From NCBI GenBank assembly GCA_017992885.1, contig JAGONT010000007.1, positions 21,388 to 85,387 on the forward strand: DNA of 64,000 nucleotides, in the 5' to 3' direction. The notes under the pieces are model-generated. The model was not told the DNA's origin. It worked only from the letters and a program-made list of their open reading frames with translations, and searched no databases. This DNA comes from Alphaproteobacteria bacterium (GTDB taxonomy: Bacteria; Pseudomonadota; Alphaproteobacteria; UBA9655). Shown here in pieces: positions 36,660-45,835 of the stretch; positions within the stretch are counted from its first letter, which is position 1, and the number at the start of each line of letters is the position of its first letter. Position numbers and translations under genes: made by a program.

Positions 36660-37733
36660 ATGAGAACGTATACAAAAATTATAATCGCGATCATCATATG
36701 TGCAATAGGTCTTGGCATTGTCCTTTGGCTAAAAAAGGAAAAGGTCTTACCTGATAGTGTAATCAAAGAACCTAAACTTGTTGAAGCGGCTAGAGCTAAA
36801 AGTGGTTCTATCCTAAGGCGTATTACGACAGTTGGGAGCCTTTCTGCCATCCAATCGGTTCTTTTGCGTCCAGAGGTTAGCGGAAAGATTGTAAAAATAT
36901 TTTTCCAAGATGGAGAGAATGTGAAAGCAGGAGATCCTCTTTATAAGATTGACGATGCAATTTATGTAGCAAAAGTTAAAGAAGCTGAAGCACACCTTGC
37001 CTTAAACAAAGAAGAACACAGTCGAGCGATTAAACTTTTGGAGAAAAAATTTGGGACTCTCCAGCAGCGAGATAGAACACTGGCTGAAGTTCAAGTCGCC
37101 GAAGCTGTTTTAGCAGAAGCAAAAATTCGTCTTGATAATACAGTCATAAAAGCGCCGTTTGATGGTGTTATGGGATTAAGTACTGTAAGTATAGGTGCTT
37201 TTGTTTCAGAGTCTGTTGAACTTGTAAACATTGTAGATTTAGATCCCATTAATGTGGATTTCCACATTCCAGAGTCTTATTTGCCTTTTGTGCATCCAAA
37301 GGATGAGGTTGATGTAACGATTGAGGATTTTGATCCCTTGCCCGTGCCAGCAGTGGTTAAAGCTATCGATCCCAAAATTGATGAGGCCACAAGGACTGTA
37401 ATTATTCGTGCTCAAATGCCAAATAAAGAGTTGGCTTATCGTCCGGGAGAGTTTGCCCGTGTTACGGTTTTGGCAGGGAGAATTGAAGATGCTGTTTTAA
37501 TTCCGGAAATAGCTGTTGAGCGAGAGGGTGATGAAGAGTCTGTCATGCTTGTCGTGGATAATACAGCTTTTAAATCGGTAGTGAGTACAGGAATGAGAGA
37601 AGGGAATGAAGTCGAAATTAGTCATGGCGTCAAAGCAGGTGATTGGGTGATCACTGCAGGTCAATTCAAAGTACATGATGGAGAAGAAGTTAAGATTGTT
37701 AATGAGACTGAAGGGCAAGAAGAGGCAGAATGA
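36660..37733 (+). CDS. RND efflux periplasmic adaptor (membrane fusion protein)
   Basis: This adaptor bridges the inner-membrane RND pump to an outer-membrane channel. It has an N-terminal membrane anchor (residues 7-24, IIIAIIICAIGLGIVLWLK), a lipoyl/biotinyl half-motif (LLRPEVSGKIVKIFFQDGENVKAGDPLYKID), a short alpha-hairpin (about 100-140), the second half-motif IKAPFDGVMGLSTVSIGAFV, then beta-barrel and membrane-proximal domains. Length 357 is typical of the VexE/MexA-like set. Its stop overlaps the pump gene start by 4 bp, so the two are coupled. No outer-membrane TolC-like gene follows. Confidence 0.92.
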   Translation: MRTYTKIIIAIIICAIGLGIVLWLKKEKVLPDSVIKEPKLVEAARAKSGSILRRITTVGSLSAIQSVLLRPEVSGKIVKIFFQDGENVKAGDPLYKIDDAIYVAKVKEAEAHLALNKEEHSRAIKLLEKKFGTLQQRDRTLAEVQVAEAVLAEAKIRLDNTVIKAPFDGVMGLSTVSIGAFVSESVELVNIVDLDPINVDFHIPESYLPFVHPKDEVDVTIEDFDPLPVPAVVKAIDPKIDEATRTVIIRAQMPNKELAYRPGEFARVTVLAGRIEDAVLIPEIAVEREGDEESVMLVVDNTAFKSVVSTGMREGNEVEISHGVKAGDWVITAGQFKVHDGEEVKIVNETEGQEEAE

Positions 37734-40700
37734 AATTTATAGAACTTCTCATACGTCGTCCCGTTTTATCAACTGTTATGACCGTTATTATTTTAATGAT
37801 TGGGGGTGTTTCCTACACGCGTTTGACACTGAGACAATTTCCTGAAGTTGATAAGCCCATCATTACTGTTAGAACGTCTCTTGAGGGAGCGAGTCCTCAA
37901 ATTATTGAAGCTCAGTTAACACGACCTTTGGAGGAAGCCTTAGGAGGAATTGAAGGTCTTGATTACATGACCTCAAGAAGTGATACGGAAAACAGTAGTA
38001 TTAAGTTAAATTTTAAGGTAGATCGTAATATTGACCTTGCTGCAGCCGATGTTCGCGATCGACTGCAAAAGGTGAGAAATCAACTTCCTGATGATGCTCA
38101 AGACCCTTTGATTACAAAAGCTGATGCCGACGCTGCACCTTTAATTTATCTCTCGCTATATAGTGATAAAAAGGATGTCACTGAGTTGGCTGACTATGCT
38201 CATAGGTTTTTAGAAAGTGAACTTGAAACAATTAAAGGTGTTGCGAGTGTAGAAGTGATGGGAGGGGGCAATTTAGAAATGCACCTCGTCTTAGATCCTG
38301 TTCGACTCAATGCATATAAAATTACAGCAACAGATGTAGCTGCAGCTTTAAAACGACAAAATATAATAAAGCCAGCAGGACGTATTTCAGGGGAAGAACG
38401 AGAATTTACGGTTACAACAACGGTTCCTCTGACAACGTCAAATCAATTCAATGCAATGATTATTGCAGAACGAGAAGGTCGCATTATTCGTTTGAAGGAT
38501 GTGGGATATGCTAAACTTGACTCGGAAGATAAACGTTTTTCTTCACGGTATAATGACAAAAATGCAGTGAGTATTGGGATTGTTAAAAAGTCGGTTGCTA
38601 ATCCTTTACTTGTTAAGAAAGGGATTGAAGAAAAAGTCGCGCAAATTAGGGAGCGTCTCCCCTCTGGAACATATATTGAAATTTCTTCAGATCAAACAGT
38701 CTTTATTCAAAAATCTATTGAACATGTTTATCGAACCATTTGGGAAGCCATTTTTCTTGTGATTTTTGTTGTCTTTGTCTTTTTAAGATCGATACGGGCT
38801 TCTCTGATCCCTCTTGTGACGATTCCCGTCTCTTTAATTGGTGCCTTTGCATTAATGTTTGTTCTTGGATTTACAATTAACATCTTGACCCTCCTTGCAC
38901 TTGTCTTGGCTATTGGTCTTGTTGTGGATGATGCTATTGTTGTGCTTGAAAATATTTATCGCTACATCGAAGAGGGAATGAAACCAAAGGCGGCCGCAAT
39001 TCGCGGGGCAAAAGAAATTAGTTTTGCTGTTATTGCTATGACACTAACATTGGCTGCTGTTTATGCTCCTGTTGCCCTTTCAAGTGGAATAACCGGAAAG
39101 CTGTTTACTGAATTTGCCATGACTCTTGTAGGGGCAGTGCTTATTTCAGGATTTGTAGCCTTAACCTTAACGCCGATGATGTGTGCTCAATTGCTTGTTT
39201 CGCATGATCATGAAACACATGCAAATAATAGGTTTTCTCGAGCTTATCAAGCTTTTTCAGATAAAATGGGTCAATGGCTAGATAAACTAGATCAGGGATA
39301 TGGCAACCTTTTAACACGCATTTTACACAAACGATTATGGGTTTCTATAAGTGGTCTTGTTGTTGCTTTAATCGGCCTATATCTTGCGGTATTTCAATTG
39401 AGGCGTGAGCTGACACCTGCTGAAGATCAAGGTGTTCTCATAGCTACAGCGCTTCCTCCTTATGGAAGAAATTTAAACTATATTGAAAGGTATGCTCTGC
39501 AGATGGATCAAGTGCTTGCTGCGGTTCCAGAGCTTATTAAACGAATGACCATTGTTCAGGTGGGTGATTACACTCAGTCACAGAATACGATGACGCTGTG
39601 GGAAAATAGAACCAGAAGTTGTAGTGATATTCAGAAGACGATAGCACCTGAACTTGATAAAATTATTGGTCTTGAGGTGAAGTCACGGTGTCGAAGTCGT
39701 TCGGCAATTGGAGGAGGAAGTGGGTATGATCTGTCCTTTGTGATTCAAACGACGCGCTCATACGAAGATTTAGTGCAGCAAATGGAAAAAATTTGGAAAG
39801 TGATGCTCCAGCATCCTGGAATTGATAGAGTCCAACCTGATACAGGGCAGCCTGGTCAAGATTATAAGGTGCAAGTAGATGCTGAAAAAGCGTCCACCTT
39901 AGGTGTTGAGCCAGATGTTATTGCTCAGACTTTGGATACATTAATTGGCGGGCGTCGTTCGACAACCTTTGAAAGGGAAAACAAACAATACCCCGTGCGT
40001 GTTTGGGTGGGTGAAAAATTCCGTAGGTCGGCGCAAGACGTATTGGATATGACGGTGCGAGGGTCAAGAGCAGGAAAAGAAACGATCGTCCCTCTTTCAG
40101 ATATTGTGAAAATAGTGGCCGTAACCACAACCCCAGAAATTTACCACTTTGATGGCATGCGCTCTGCAACGTTGGATGCAACTTTAAAAGAAGGATATGG
40201 TTTAGGGCAGGTTCTTAATGATATCAAGGGGATTGCAACTAAAATTCTGCCTGATGGATACCAGACGACAGTTTCGGGGGAAACGAGGGATTTCTTAAAA
40301 GAAACCTATACGATTTATCTCATTTTTGGGCTGGCTATTGCCTTTATATTTTTAGTGATGGCTGCACAATTTGAAAGCTTTATTGATCCTTTTATTATTA
40401 TTCTGAGTGTACCATTGTCTTTAGCAGGGGCTGTCTTTACCTTATGGATAGTGCCGACTGGAACTTTAAATATTTATAGTCAAATTGGACTTGTTACTTT
40501 GATAGGATTGATTACTAAACATGGAATCCTTATTGTTGATTTTGCCAACAAATTGCAACAAGACGGAAAATCCGCCTACGAAGCTGTGATTGAAGCTTCA
40601 CGCTTGCGGTTAAGACCTATTCTCATGACTACTTTTGCAATGGTTTTTGGGGCTGTGCCATTGGCTTATTCGAGCGGTGCGGGTGCAGAAACACGAGAGC

Positions 40701-40831
40701 AGATTGGTCTTGTGATTGTTGGAGGAATGAGTGTCGGGACTCTGTTTACCCTTTTTGTGATTCCAGTTGTGTATACGTATTTAAGCAGGAGTCGTCGTTT
40801 AGAAGAGCTCCATGATGAAGGACATCATTAG
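37730..40831 (+). CDS. RND-family multidrug efflux permease (HAE-1 type)
   Basis: This is a proton-driven inner-membrane pump of 1033 residues. It has the N-terminal FIELLIRRPVLSTVMTVIIL helix, two large periplasmic loops, and the conserved helix-4 motif ALVLAIGLVVDDAIVVLENI with the paired Asp residues of the proton path; the second half ends with GLVTLIGLITKHGILIVDFAN and RLRPILMTTFAMVFGAVPLAYSSG. The GxLL-type core VPVSLIGAF-like segment (IPVSLIGAFALMF) is present. It is most like MexF/VexF-type drug pumps but the substrate range cannot be told from sequence. The following 200 bp (40832-41034) show nothing recognisable. Confidence 0.93.
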   Translation: MKFIELLIRRPVLSTVMTVIILMIGGVSYTRLTLRQFPEVDKPIITVRTSLEGASPQIIEAQLTRPLEEALGGIEGLDYMTSRSDTENSSIKLNFKVDRNIDLAAADVRDRLQKVRNQLPDDAQDPLITKADADAAPLIYLSLYSDKKDVTELADYAHRFLESELETIKGVASVEVMGGGNLEMHLVLDPVRLNAYKITATDVAAALKRQNIIKPAGRISGEEREFTVTTTVPLTTSNQFNAMIIAEREGRIIRLKDVGYAKLDSEDKRFSSRYNDKNAVSIGIVKKSVANPLLVKKGIEEKVAQIRERLPSGTYIEISSDQTVFIQKSIEHVYRTIWEAIFLVIFVVFVFLRSIRASLIPLVTIPVSLIGAFALMFVLGFTINILTLLALVLAIGLVVDDAIVVLENIYRYIEEGMKPKAAAIRGAKEISFAVIAMTLTLAAVYAPVALSSGITGKLFTEFAMTLVGAVLISGFVALTLTPMMCAQLLVSHDHETHANNRFSRAYQAFSDKMGQWLDKLDQGYGNLLTRILHKRLWVSISGLVVALIGLYLAVFQLRRELTPAEDQGVLIATALPPYGRNLNYIERYALQMDQVLAAVPELIKRMTIVQVGDYTQSQNTMTLWENRTRSCSDIQKTIAPELDKIIGLEVKSRCRSRSAIGGGSGYDLSFVIQTTRSYEDLVQQMEKIWKVMLQHPGIDRVQPDTGQPGQDYKVQVDAEKASTLGVEPDVIAQTLDTLIGGRRSTTFERENKQYPVRVWVGEKFRRSAQDVLDMTVRGSRAGKETIVPLSDIVKIVAVTTTPEIYHFDGMRSATLDATLKEGYGLGQVLNDIKGIATKILPDGYQTTVSGETRDFLKETYTIYLIFGLAIAFIFLVMAAQFESFIDPFIIILSVPLSLAGAVFTLWIVPTGTLNIYSQIGLVTLIGLITKHGILIVDFANKLQQDGKSAYEAVIEASRLRLRPILMTTFAMVFGAVPLAYSSGAGAETREQIGLVIVGGMSVGTLFTLFVIPVVYTYLSRSRRLEELHDEGHH

Positions 40832-41034
40832 CGTCTCCGAATCTCTTGGGTAGAGAGGTATGAGGATGAACCGAATGTGGTGTGAGTAATGTGAGAGCAT
40901 GCGCATAAAAAATATTTTATTTGCTCATTACTAGATATATATTGTCGTGTGTTTTTTAGTCGATCGTTAAGAAGCCATATTTAAGAATCTCTTGCAAAGA
41001 TCATGTATAAAATAAAGAACAAAAATTCCCTAAT

Positions 41035-41157
41035 TTAGAGGAGAAGAAGTGTGAAGTTGTGACCAATGCCTGAAAGTGTTGCGTTGATCTTATCACCTAA
41101 CGTTCCTTTGAGATAATTCCAGCCTAAATGCTCATCATTCTTAAAATGTCTCACAAG
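41035..41157 (-). mobile_element. IS5-like transposase C-terminal fragment (relic)
   Basis: The minus strand reads HFKNDEHLGWNYLKGTLGDK followed by INATLSGIGHNFTLLLL and a stop. This matches the C-terminal end of IS5/IS1182-like transposases (H-x-K-x-D-x-R-x-x-R-x-x-L-K-G-x-x-G-D-x-x-N-x-x-L-x-x-x-G-x-N). A stop codon closes the frame upstream, and no catalytic domain remains. It sits in the otherwise empty 348 bp gap after the RND pump. Confidence 0.65.
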
Positions 41158-41179
41158 TCAATAAAGATGACCTTGGTCA

Positions 41180-41518
41180 TTAATTGTTCATTGTTCCAAT
41201 GGGTTCAGGAGTGTTTTCTATAGGGAGTGAAGCAGGAGCTTTTTCTTCACTAAATTTTTCAGGACGGGGAGCACGAGAGATGCGACTAGCTAGGGCTAGA
41301 CGATAGTAGTGATCCGCGTACTGGTAATAATTTTCGGCAGATATAGGATCTCCTGATGAGGCGGCATCGCGCGCAAGAGTAAGATATCTTTCGACAGATT
41401 GTTGAGGATTGCCACGACTCTTCCCATCGTTGAAATCTCCATTTGATGACTTGTGATGTTGCCTATGGCGCTCAGAAGAACGGCTCGGGGGCCGCTTGGA
41501 ATAACCAGCTTGTTTCAT
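41180..41518 (-). CDS. DUF4167-family protein
   Basis: This is a small alphaproteobacterial protein of unknown function. The conserved core is VERYLTLARDAASSGDPISA followed by ENYYQYADHYYRLAL (residues ~41-76), which forms a helical hairpin resembling a tetratricopeptide-type unit; the basic N-terminus (KRPPSRSSERHRQHHK) and acidic/proline C-terminus look disordered. Length 112 is short, as other members are often 150-250. In related bacteria it lies near prmC or prfA, which are not here. Possible RNA association is suggested only by the basic region. Confidence 0.82.
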   Translation of the reverse strand: MKQAGYSKRPPSRSSERHRQHHKSSNGDFNDGKSRGNPQQSVERYLTLARDAASSGDPISAENYYQYADHYYRLALASRISRAPRPEKFSEEKAPASLPIENTPEPIGTMNN

Positions 41519-41791
41519 AACTATCTTCTATGTTGATGTTTACACTCACATTCCTTTAAAGGAATAGATTAGCATTGGATTCGAAAGAGGTCCTCTTTCT
41601 CTTACATGGTTAACTATTAAGATAGATTTTGCAAGCTTTTTTTATTGATTTTTTATTTGTTCCATAAATCCCATTGAAAATGAGGATTAAAAAATATCAG
41701 GCAACACCTAAGTTTTTGTTTTGGGAACTTAAAGAATTTGGCCTATTTGACGATAAGAATTATAAAAAACTTAAAAGCGAATCTACACTGT

Positions 41792-42151
41792 TTACTTGTC
41801 ATTTTTACTTTTCCATAACGCTGCCATAAAGGCTCCCTTGATTAAGGGCAGAAGGCCGAGAATAATCACTAGCGTTAAAGGCAAACTAACCATAAGCGCT
41901 AGGCCTAAAGAAGGCTCATAAAGAGCTTGGGTGATAAAAAAGAAGGGAACAATAAAAAGACACACGAGTCCCATCGTGATATAGGCTGGTCCATCATCTG
42001 CATTTAACTGGTTAAAGTTTAAGCCACAGACTTCACATTTTTCTTGGGGTGTTAAATAGCCTTCGAATAAGTGTCCTTCTCCACAATGTGGACACTGCCG
42101 AAGAAATCCGCGCATAAGAGCCGTAAGCCAAGAAACATCATAACTGGACAT
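41792..42151 (-). CDS. DUF983-family membrane protein
   Basis: This small membrane protein has an N-terminal zinc-ribbon-like section, CPHCGEGHLFEGYL then CEVCGLNF (residues ~20-45), and two transmembrane helices (about 55-77 and 83-105). The family is common in alphaproteobacteria and often near cytochrome oxidase assembly genes, which are not seen here. It lies 14 bp downstream of lysS on the same strand, so it is probably cotranscribed with it. Function unknown. Confidence 0.87.
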   Translation of the reverse strand: MSSYDVSWLTALMRGFLRQCPHCGEGHLFEGYLTPQEKCEVCGLNFNQLNADDGPAYITMGLVCLFIVPFFFITQALYEPSLGLALMVSLPLTLVIILGLLPLIKGAFMAALWKSKNDK

Positions 42152-42165
42152 AGAAGGGCAGCTCC

Positions 42166-43731
42166 TCAGTCTTTCTTTAATGCCTTTTGAATTAAATCTA
42201 CAGTTTCTTGAAGACCATAAAGAGCTATAAACGAACCCATCCGAGGACCTTCATCTTGTCCAAGCAAGATTTGATAAAGCGCTTTAAACCATTCCCGTAA
42301 ATTTGTATAGTTGTGGCGTTTTCCTACCTCAAAAACCTCCGTTTGAATGATCTCTGGATCTTTTGAGAGTCCGGAAAGACTTTGTGCTAGATCGGTCAGG
42401 GCTTTCCTTTCTTCCGTTGTAGGAGCACGATAATGTTTATGAGGCTTGACGAAATCTCGGTAATAAGCAATGGCATAGTTAACAAGATGATCCACCATTG
42501 GCATGGTTTCAGGACTTGCATTGGGGGCATACCGGCTAATAAATCCCCACAGGACATTTTTATCCTCCGTATTACAGACACTGGCCAAATTAAGCAAAAT
42601 TCCGAAGCTTAAGGGAAGCTCTTCCCGAGGTGGCTTGCCATTATGGACATGCCAAACGGGATTATTAAGCTTTTGATCGAGGGATTGTTCGGGAAATTTT
42701 TCAAGAAAGCTTAAATATTCATCAACAGCTCGAGGAATGACATCAAAGTAAAGGCGCTTTGCTTTACGCGGAGATTGATACATAAAATAGGCTAAGCTTT
42801 CCTTAGGCGCGTAGCGTAACCATTCTTCAATCGTAAGACCGTTTCCTTTTGATTTTGAAATCTTTGTCCCATCTGCATCCAAGAAAAGTTCATAGTTAAA
42901 CCCTTCAGGGGGCTGACAACCCAAAATTTTACACACCTGGCTTGATAATCTGACAGTTTCAATATGATCCTTGCCTGACATTTCATAATCAACGTCAAAG
43001 GCAGCCCAGCGCATTCCCCAATCCACCTTCCACTGAAGTTTACAATGCCCCCCCGTGACAATTGTTTCAATTCGCTTTCCATCTTCACGTTGATACGTAA
43101 TGGTTCCTGCTTCTTCATTTCGTTCGACAATGGGCACTTGTAAAACATGACCCGTTTCCTCACAAACAGGCAAAAAAGGACTATAAGTTGCCCGTCTCTC
43201 TGCTCTTAGAGTTGGCAAAATGACATTCATGATTTCATCGTAATGGGTGAGAACAGCACGAAGCATCGGATCAAATCGACCTGAAGAATAACAATCAGAA
43301 GAGCTCATAAATTCATATTGAAAGCCAAAAGCATCCAAAAATGCTCTGAGACGGGCATTGTTATGGTGACCAAAGCTTTCATGTGTGCCAAAAGGATCAG
43401 GAATACGCGTTAAAGGTTTACCAAGATGCAGACGCATCATATCAGGGTTTGGAATATTGTCGGGGATCTTTCGCATACCATCCATATCATCAGAAATCGC
43501 ATACAGTTTTGTGGGAATATCGGAAAGAAGAGTAAAGGCTTGCTGAACCATTGTCGTGCGCACGACTTCTCCGAAAGTACCAATATGAGGGAGTCCTGAC
43601 GGTCCATAGCCCGTTTCAAATAAAACATAGCCCTTTGAAGGCAATTTGCCATCAAGGCGATGCAAAATTTTGCGTGCTTCTTCAAAGGGCCATGCCGTAG
43701 ATGTTTGAATGAGCGGAAAGAGATCTTGCAT
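42166..43731 (-). CDS. lysS: Class I lysyl-tRNA synthetase
   Basis: This charges tRNA-Lys using the class I fold found in archaea, spirochaetes and most alphaproteobacteria, not the class II LysRS of other bacteria. The HIGH-like motif is GPSGLPHIGTFGE near residue 45 and the KMSKS-like loop is GTKISKSKGNG near residue 295; KVDWGMRWAAFDVDYEMSGKDH is the Rossmann-fold segment. Length 521 is normal. Symbol lysK is also used for this form. It is divergent from puuD with 98 bp between starts. Confidence 0.95.
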   Translation of the reverse strand: MQDLFPLIQTSTAWPFEEARKILHRLDGKLPSKGYVLFETGYGPSGLPHIGTFGEVVRTTMVQQAFTLLSDIPTKLYAISDDMDGMRKIPDNIPNPDMMRLHLGKPLTRIPDPFGTHESFGHHNNARLRAFLDAFGFQYEFMSSSDCYSSGRFDPMLRAVLTHYDEIMNVILPTLRAERRATYSPFLPVCEETGHVLQVPIVERNEEAGTITYQREDGKRIETIVTGGHCKLQWKVDWGMRWAAFDVDYEMSGKDHIETVRLSSQVCKILGCQPPEGFNYELFLDADGTKISKSKGNGLTIEEWLRYAPKESLAYFMYQSPRKAKRLYFDVIPRAVDEYLSFLEKFPEQSLDQKLNNPVWHVHNGKPPREELPLSFGILLNLASVCNTEDKNVLWGFISRYAPNASPETMPMVDHLVNYAIAYYRDFVKPHKHYRAPTTEERKALTDLAQSLSGLSKDPEIIQTEVFEVGKRHNYTNLREWFKALYQILLGQDEGPRMGSFIALYGLQETVDLIQKALKKD

Positions 43732-43829
43732 TTTTAACCCTTTAGAAACATATACTGGTTTATTATTTTACTCTTTTTAAAAGGGAAAGAAAGGGTTTAT
43801 TCAAAAGCCCGATATTTTATAGGATTGTA

Positions 43830-44546
43830 ATGATTAAAAAACCTCTTATTGGTATCACATTAGATGCAGAAGAAGCTGGCGGCTATACAGAATACCCTTG
43901 GTATGCGTTGCGCGAGAACTATTGTTCATCCATCGCAAACGCGGGAGGCATCCCCTTCCCTCTTACCCATGATTTATCCCTTGTCAGTGACTATCTCTCT
44001 CTCATCGATGGTCTTGTCATTACGGGAGGAAGTCATGATATTGATCCTACCCTCTATGGGGTACCCGAACGCCACGCCACTGTAACGGTTAAACCCCAAC
44101 GCACAACCTTTGAAATGGCCATCGCTAAGGCAGTTCTTAACAAAAACTTACCTCTCCTGGGCATTTGTGGAGGACATCAAGTTATAAATGTAGCCCTAGG
44201 GGGAACACTTATCCAACATATCCCTGACGAAGTTCCCAATTGCCTTGAGCACGTTCAAAAAAATACACGTTACGAACCTTGGCACACCGTTAAAATCCTT
44301 AAAGAAACACGTCTTTATAAAATAATCGGAACAGACGAAATTGACGTCAACAGCGGTCATCACCAAGCCATTCAAACATCTGGAAAAGGGTGCGTGATTA
44401 ATGCCCTTGCTTCCGATGGGGTAATTGAAGGATTTGAGTCACCACAGTATCGGTTTTGCCTAGGTATTCAGTGGCATCCAGAATTTATTGTCACTCCTTA
44501 TGACGCACTTATATTTAAGGCCTTTATCGAGTCCACCCATGAATAA
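43830..44546 (+). CDS. puuD: Gamma-glutamyl-gamma-aminobutyrate hydrolase family protein (peptidase C26)
   Basis: This class I glutamine-amidotransferase-like hydrolase cleaves gamma-glutamyl bonds; PuuD releases GABA in putrescine degradation. The nucleophile is Cys113 in GICGGHQVINVALGG, and the catalytic His-Glu pair lies in IQWHPEF near the C-terminus; NSGHHQAI is the conserved preceding block. Length 238 is typical. No other Puu enzymes are visible, so a different gamma-glutamyl substrate is possible. Its stop overlaps the following pseudouridine synthase start by 8 bp (ATGAATAA). Confidence 0.85.
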   Translation: MIKKPLIGITLDAEEAGGYTEYPWYALRENYCSSIANAGGIPFPLTHDLSLVSDYLSLIDGLVITGGSHDIDPTLYGVPERHATVTVKPQRTTFEMAIAKAVLNKNLPLLGICGGHQVINVALGGTLIQHIPDEVPNCLEHVQKNTRYEPWHTVKILKETRLYKIIGTDEIDVNSGHHQAIQTSGKGCVINALASDGVIEGFESPQYRFCLGIQWHPEFIVTPYDALIFKAFIESTHE

Positions 44547-45300
44547 GGGCGAACGCATCGCTAAAGTTATGGCTCGCGCAGGCCTTTGCTCACGACGAGA
44601 AGCAGAGACCTGGATTGAGGACGGCCGCGTTAAAGTAGATGGTAAGGTGTTAGAAAGCCCTGCTTTTTGCGTCACACCGCAAAGCTCTATTTTAGTCGAT
44701 GGCAAGCCACTTCCCCAAGCCGAAGCTCGCCGACTTTGGCTCTATTATAAACCCAAAGGCCTTGTCGCAACCCATAAAGATGAACGAGGGCGTGCGACCA
44801 TCTTTCAATCTCTTCCTCAAGATTTGCCGCGTGTTATCTCGGTGGGACGACTTGATTTAAACAGTGAAGGATTGCTTCTTCTTACCAATGATGGGGAGCT
44901 TGCCCGCCATCTCGAACTTCCTTCCACGGGATGGGTTCGTCGTTATCGGGTACGTGTTCATGGAAAAGTTGATGGAATTGAGCTAAAGAAGCTTGAAAAA
45001 GGGATAACCGTTGAAGGCATTCACTATGGATCTATCACCGCTACCCTCGATCGACAACAAGGGGATAACGCCTGGCTGACAGTCAGCCTGCAAGAAGGTA
45101 AAAATCGGGAGTTGCGCCGCGTCTTTGACTTCCTCAGATGGCCCGTCAATCGGCTGATTCGCGTCAGTTATGGTCCCTTTCAGCTGGGATCTTTGAGTCC
45201 TGGCGAAGTAAAAAGTGTCGCTCCTAAAATCTTGAAAGAACAAGTTGGAACCTCTACCCAAACCAAAAAAAAGTTTTCTTCAAAGAAAACAGCACCATGA
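44539..45300 (+). CDS. rluB: Ribosomal large subunit pseudouridine synthase RluB-like
   Basis: This modifies uridines in 23S rRNA. An N-terminal S4 domain (RIAKVMARAGLCSRREAETWIEDGRVKVDGKV) precedes the RsuA-type catalytic domain with the active-site Asp in VGRLDLNSEGLLLLTNDGELA, then EGKNRELRRVFDFLRWPVNRLIR. I place the start at the ATG at 44539, which opens directly into the S4 domain and overlaps the puuD stop; a longer frame from 44488 runs inside puuD. A lysine-rich tail ends it. RluE/RsuA types differ in length, so RluB is the best fit. Confidence 0.9.
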   Translation: MNKGERIAKVMARAGLCSRREAETWIEDGRVKVDGKVLESPAFCVTPQSSILVDGKPLPQAEARRLWLYYKPKGLVATHKDERGRATIFQSLPQDLPRVISVGRLDLNSEGLLLLTNDGELARHLELPSTGWVRRYRVRVHGKVDGIELKKLEKGITVEGIHYGSITATLDRQQGDNAWLTVSLQEGKNRELRRVFDFLRWPVNRLIRVSYGPFQLGSLSPGEVKSVAPKILKEQVGTSTQTKKKFSSKKTAP

Positions 45301-45741
45301 GGATGAGGAGGATGGTTGATCCTTTGTGAGTAAAGGAGATTCAACAAAGGAATTAAGAGATATTTCTTCGGTATTTTTTAAGATTATGCCATCTTGTGCT
45401 AAGGTTATTCCAACCTCTGTTAAGGTTTCCTTTACCCCCCTAAAACTATACGAACAACCTAAATAGGCGGGATCTTTGCCATTATTTAAAAAATCAATAA
45501 TATCTTTATTTAAGAAACAAACAAATTCGCGTAAATAAATTTGCCTCTGAAAAATGTATAAATCTGTACCCAATTTTTTTTTTTGACTTGAATTGCGGGC
45601 AACATATTCCCCAAGATTTTTCAACACGACAGGTCTAACGTAATAACGCGCATCGTGCATCACTTTATCTTCCTCATCCATTCCCTGCACGCGTCCAATA
45701 CTTAAGCATAAAGCAATCCCTATCCATAAGATTCTCACCAA
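45280..45741 (-). CDS. Secreted protein of unknown function with a CaaX-like C-terminus
   Basis: I do not recognise the family. A signal peptide (MVRILWIGIALCLSIGRVQG) is followed by MDEEDK and a ~130-residue mature region predicted mostly helical. The protein ends with a serine run and CCFL, which has the form of a eukaryotic CaaX prenylation box (Cys, two residues, then Leu). Bacteria do not prenylate proteins, but effectors of intracellular bacteria can be modified by the host this way; that role here is inference. The gene lies 94 bp downstream of clpB on the same strand, beyond a strong dyad, and converges on rluB with a 21 bp overlap. Confidence 0.6.
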   Translation of the reverse strand: MVRILWIGIALCLSIGRVQGMDEEDKVMHDARYYVRPVVLKNLGEYVARNSSQKKKLGTDLYIFQRQIYLREFVCFLNKDIIDFLNNGKDPAYLGCSYSFRGVKETLTEVGITLAQDGIILKNTEEISLNSFVESPLLTKDQPSSSSSWCCFL

Positions 45742-45759
45742 AGTATCTCCGCAAAAAGT

Positions 45760-45818
45760 AACCCTTAATCTCTATCGTAGCGAAAGGACCATGACGATTG
45801 CAAGCAAGATTAAGGGTT
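45760..45818 (-). terminator. Likely clpB terminator (12 bp dyad)
   Basis: AACCCTTAATCT at 45760-45771 pairs perfectly with 45807-45818 across a 35-base loop that can itself fold through ATCGT/ACGAT. On the minus strand the stem is followed by ACTTTTTG, consistent with termination after clpB. The large loop lowers confidence. Confidence 0.5.
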
Positions 45819-45835
45819 TTAGAAAGAACTCAGGT

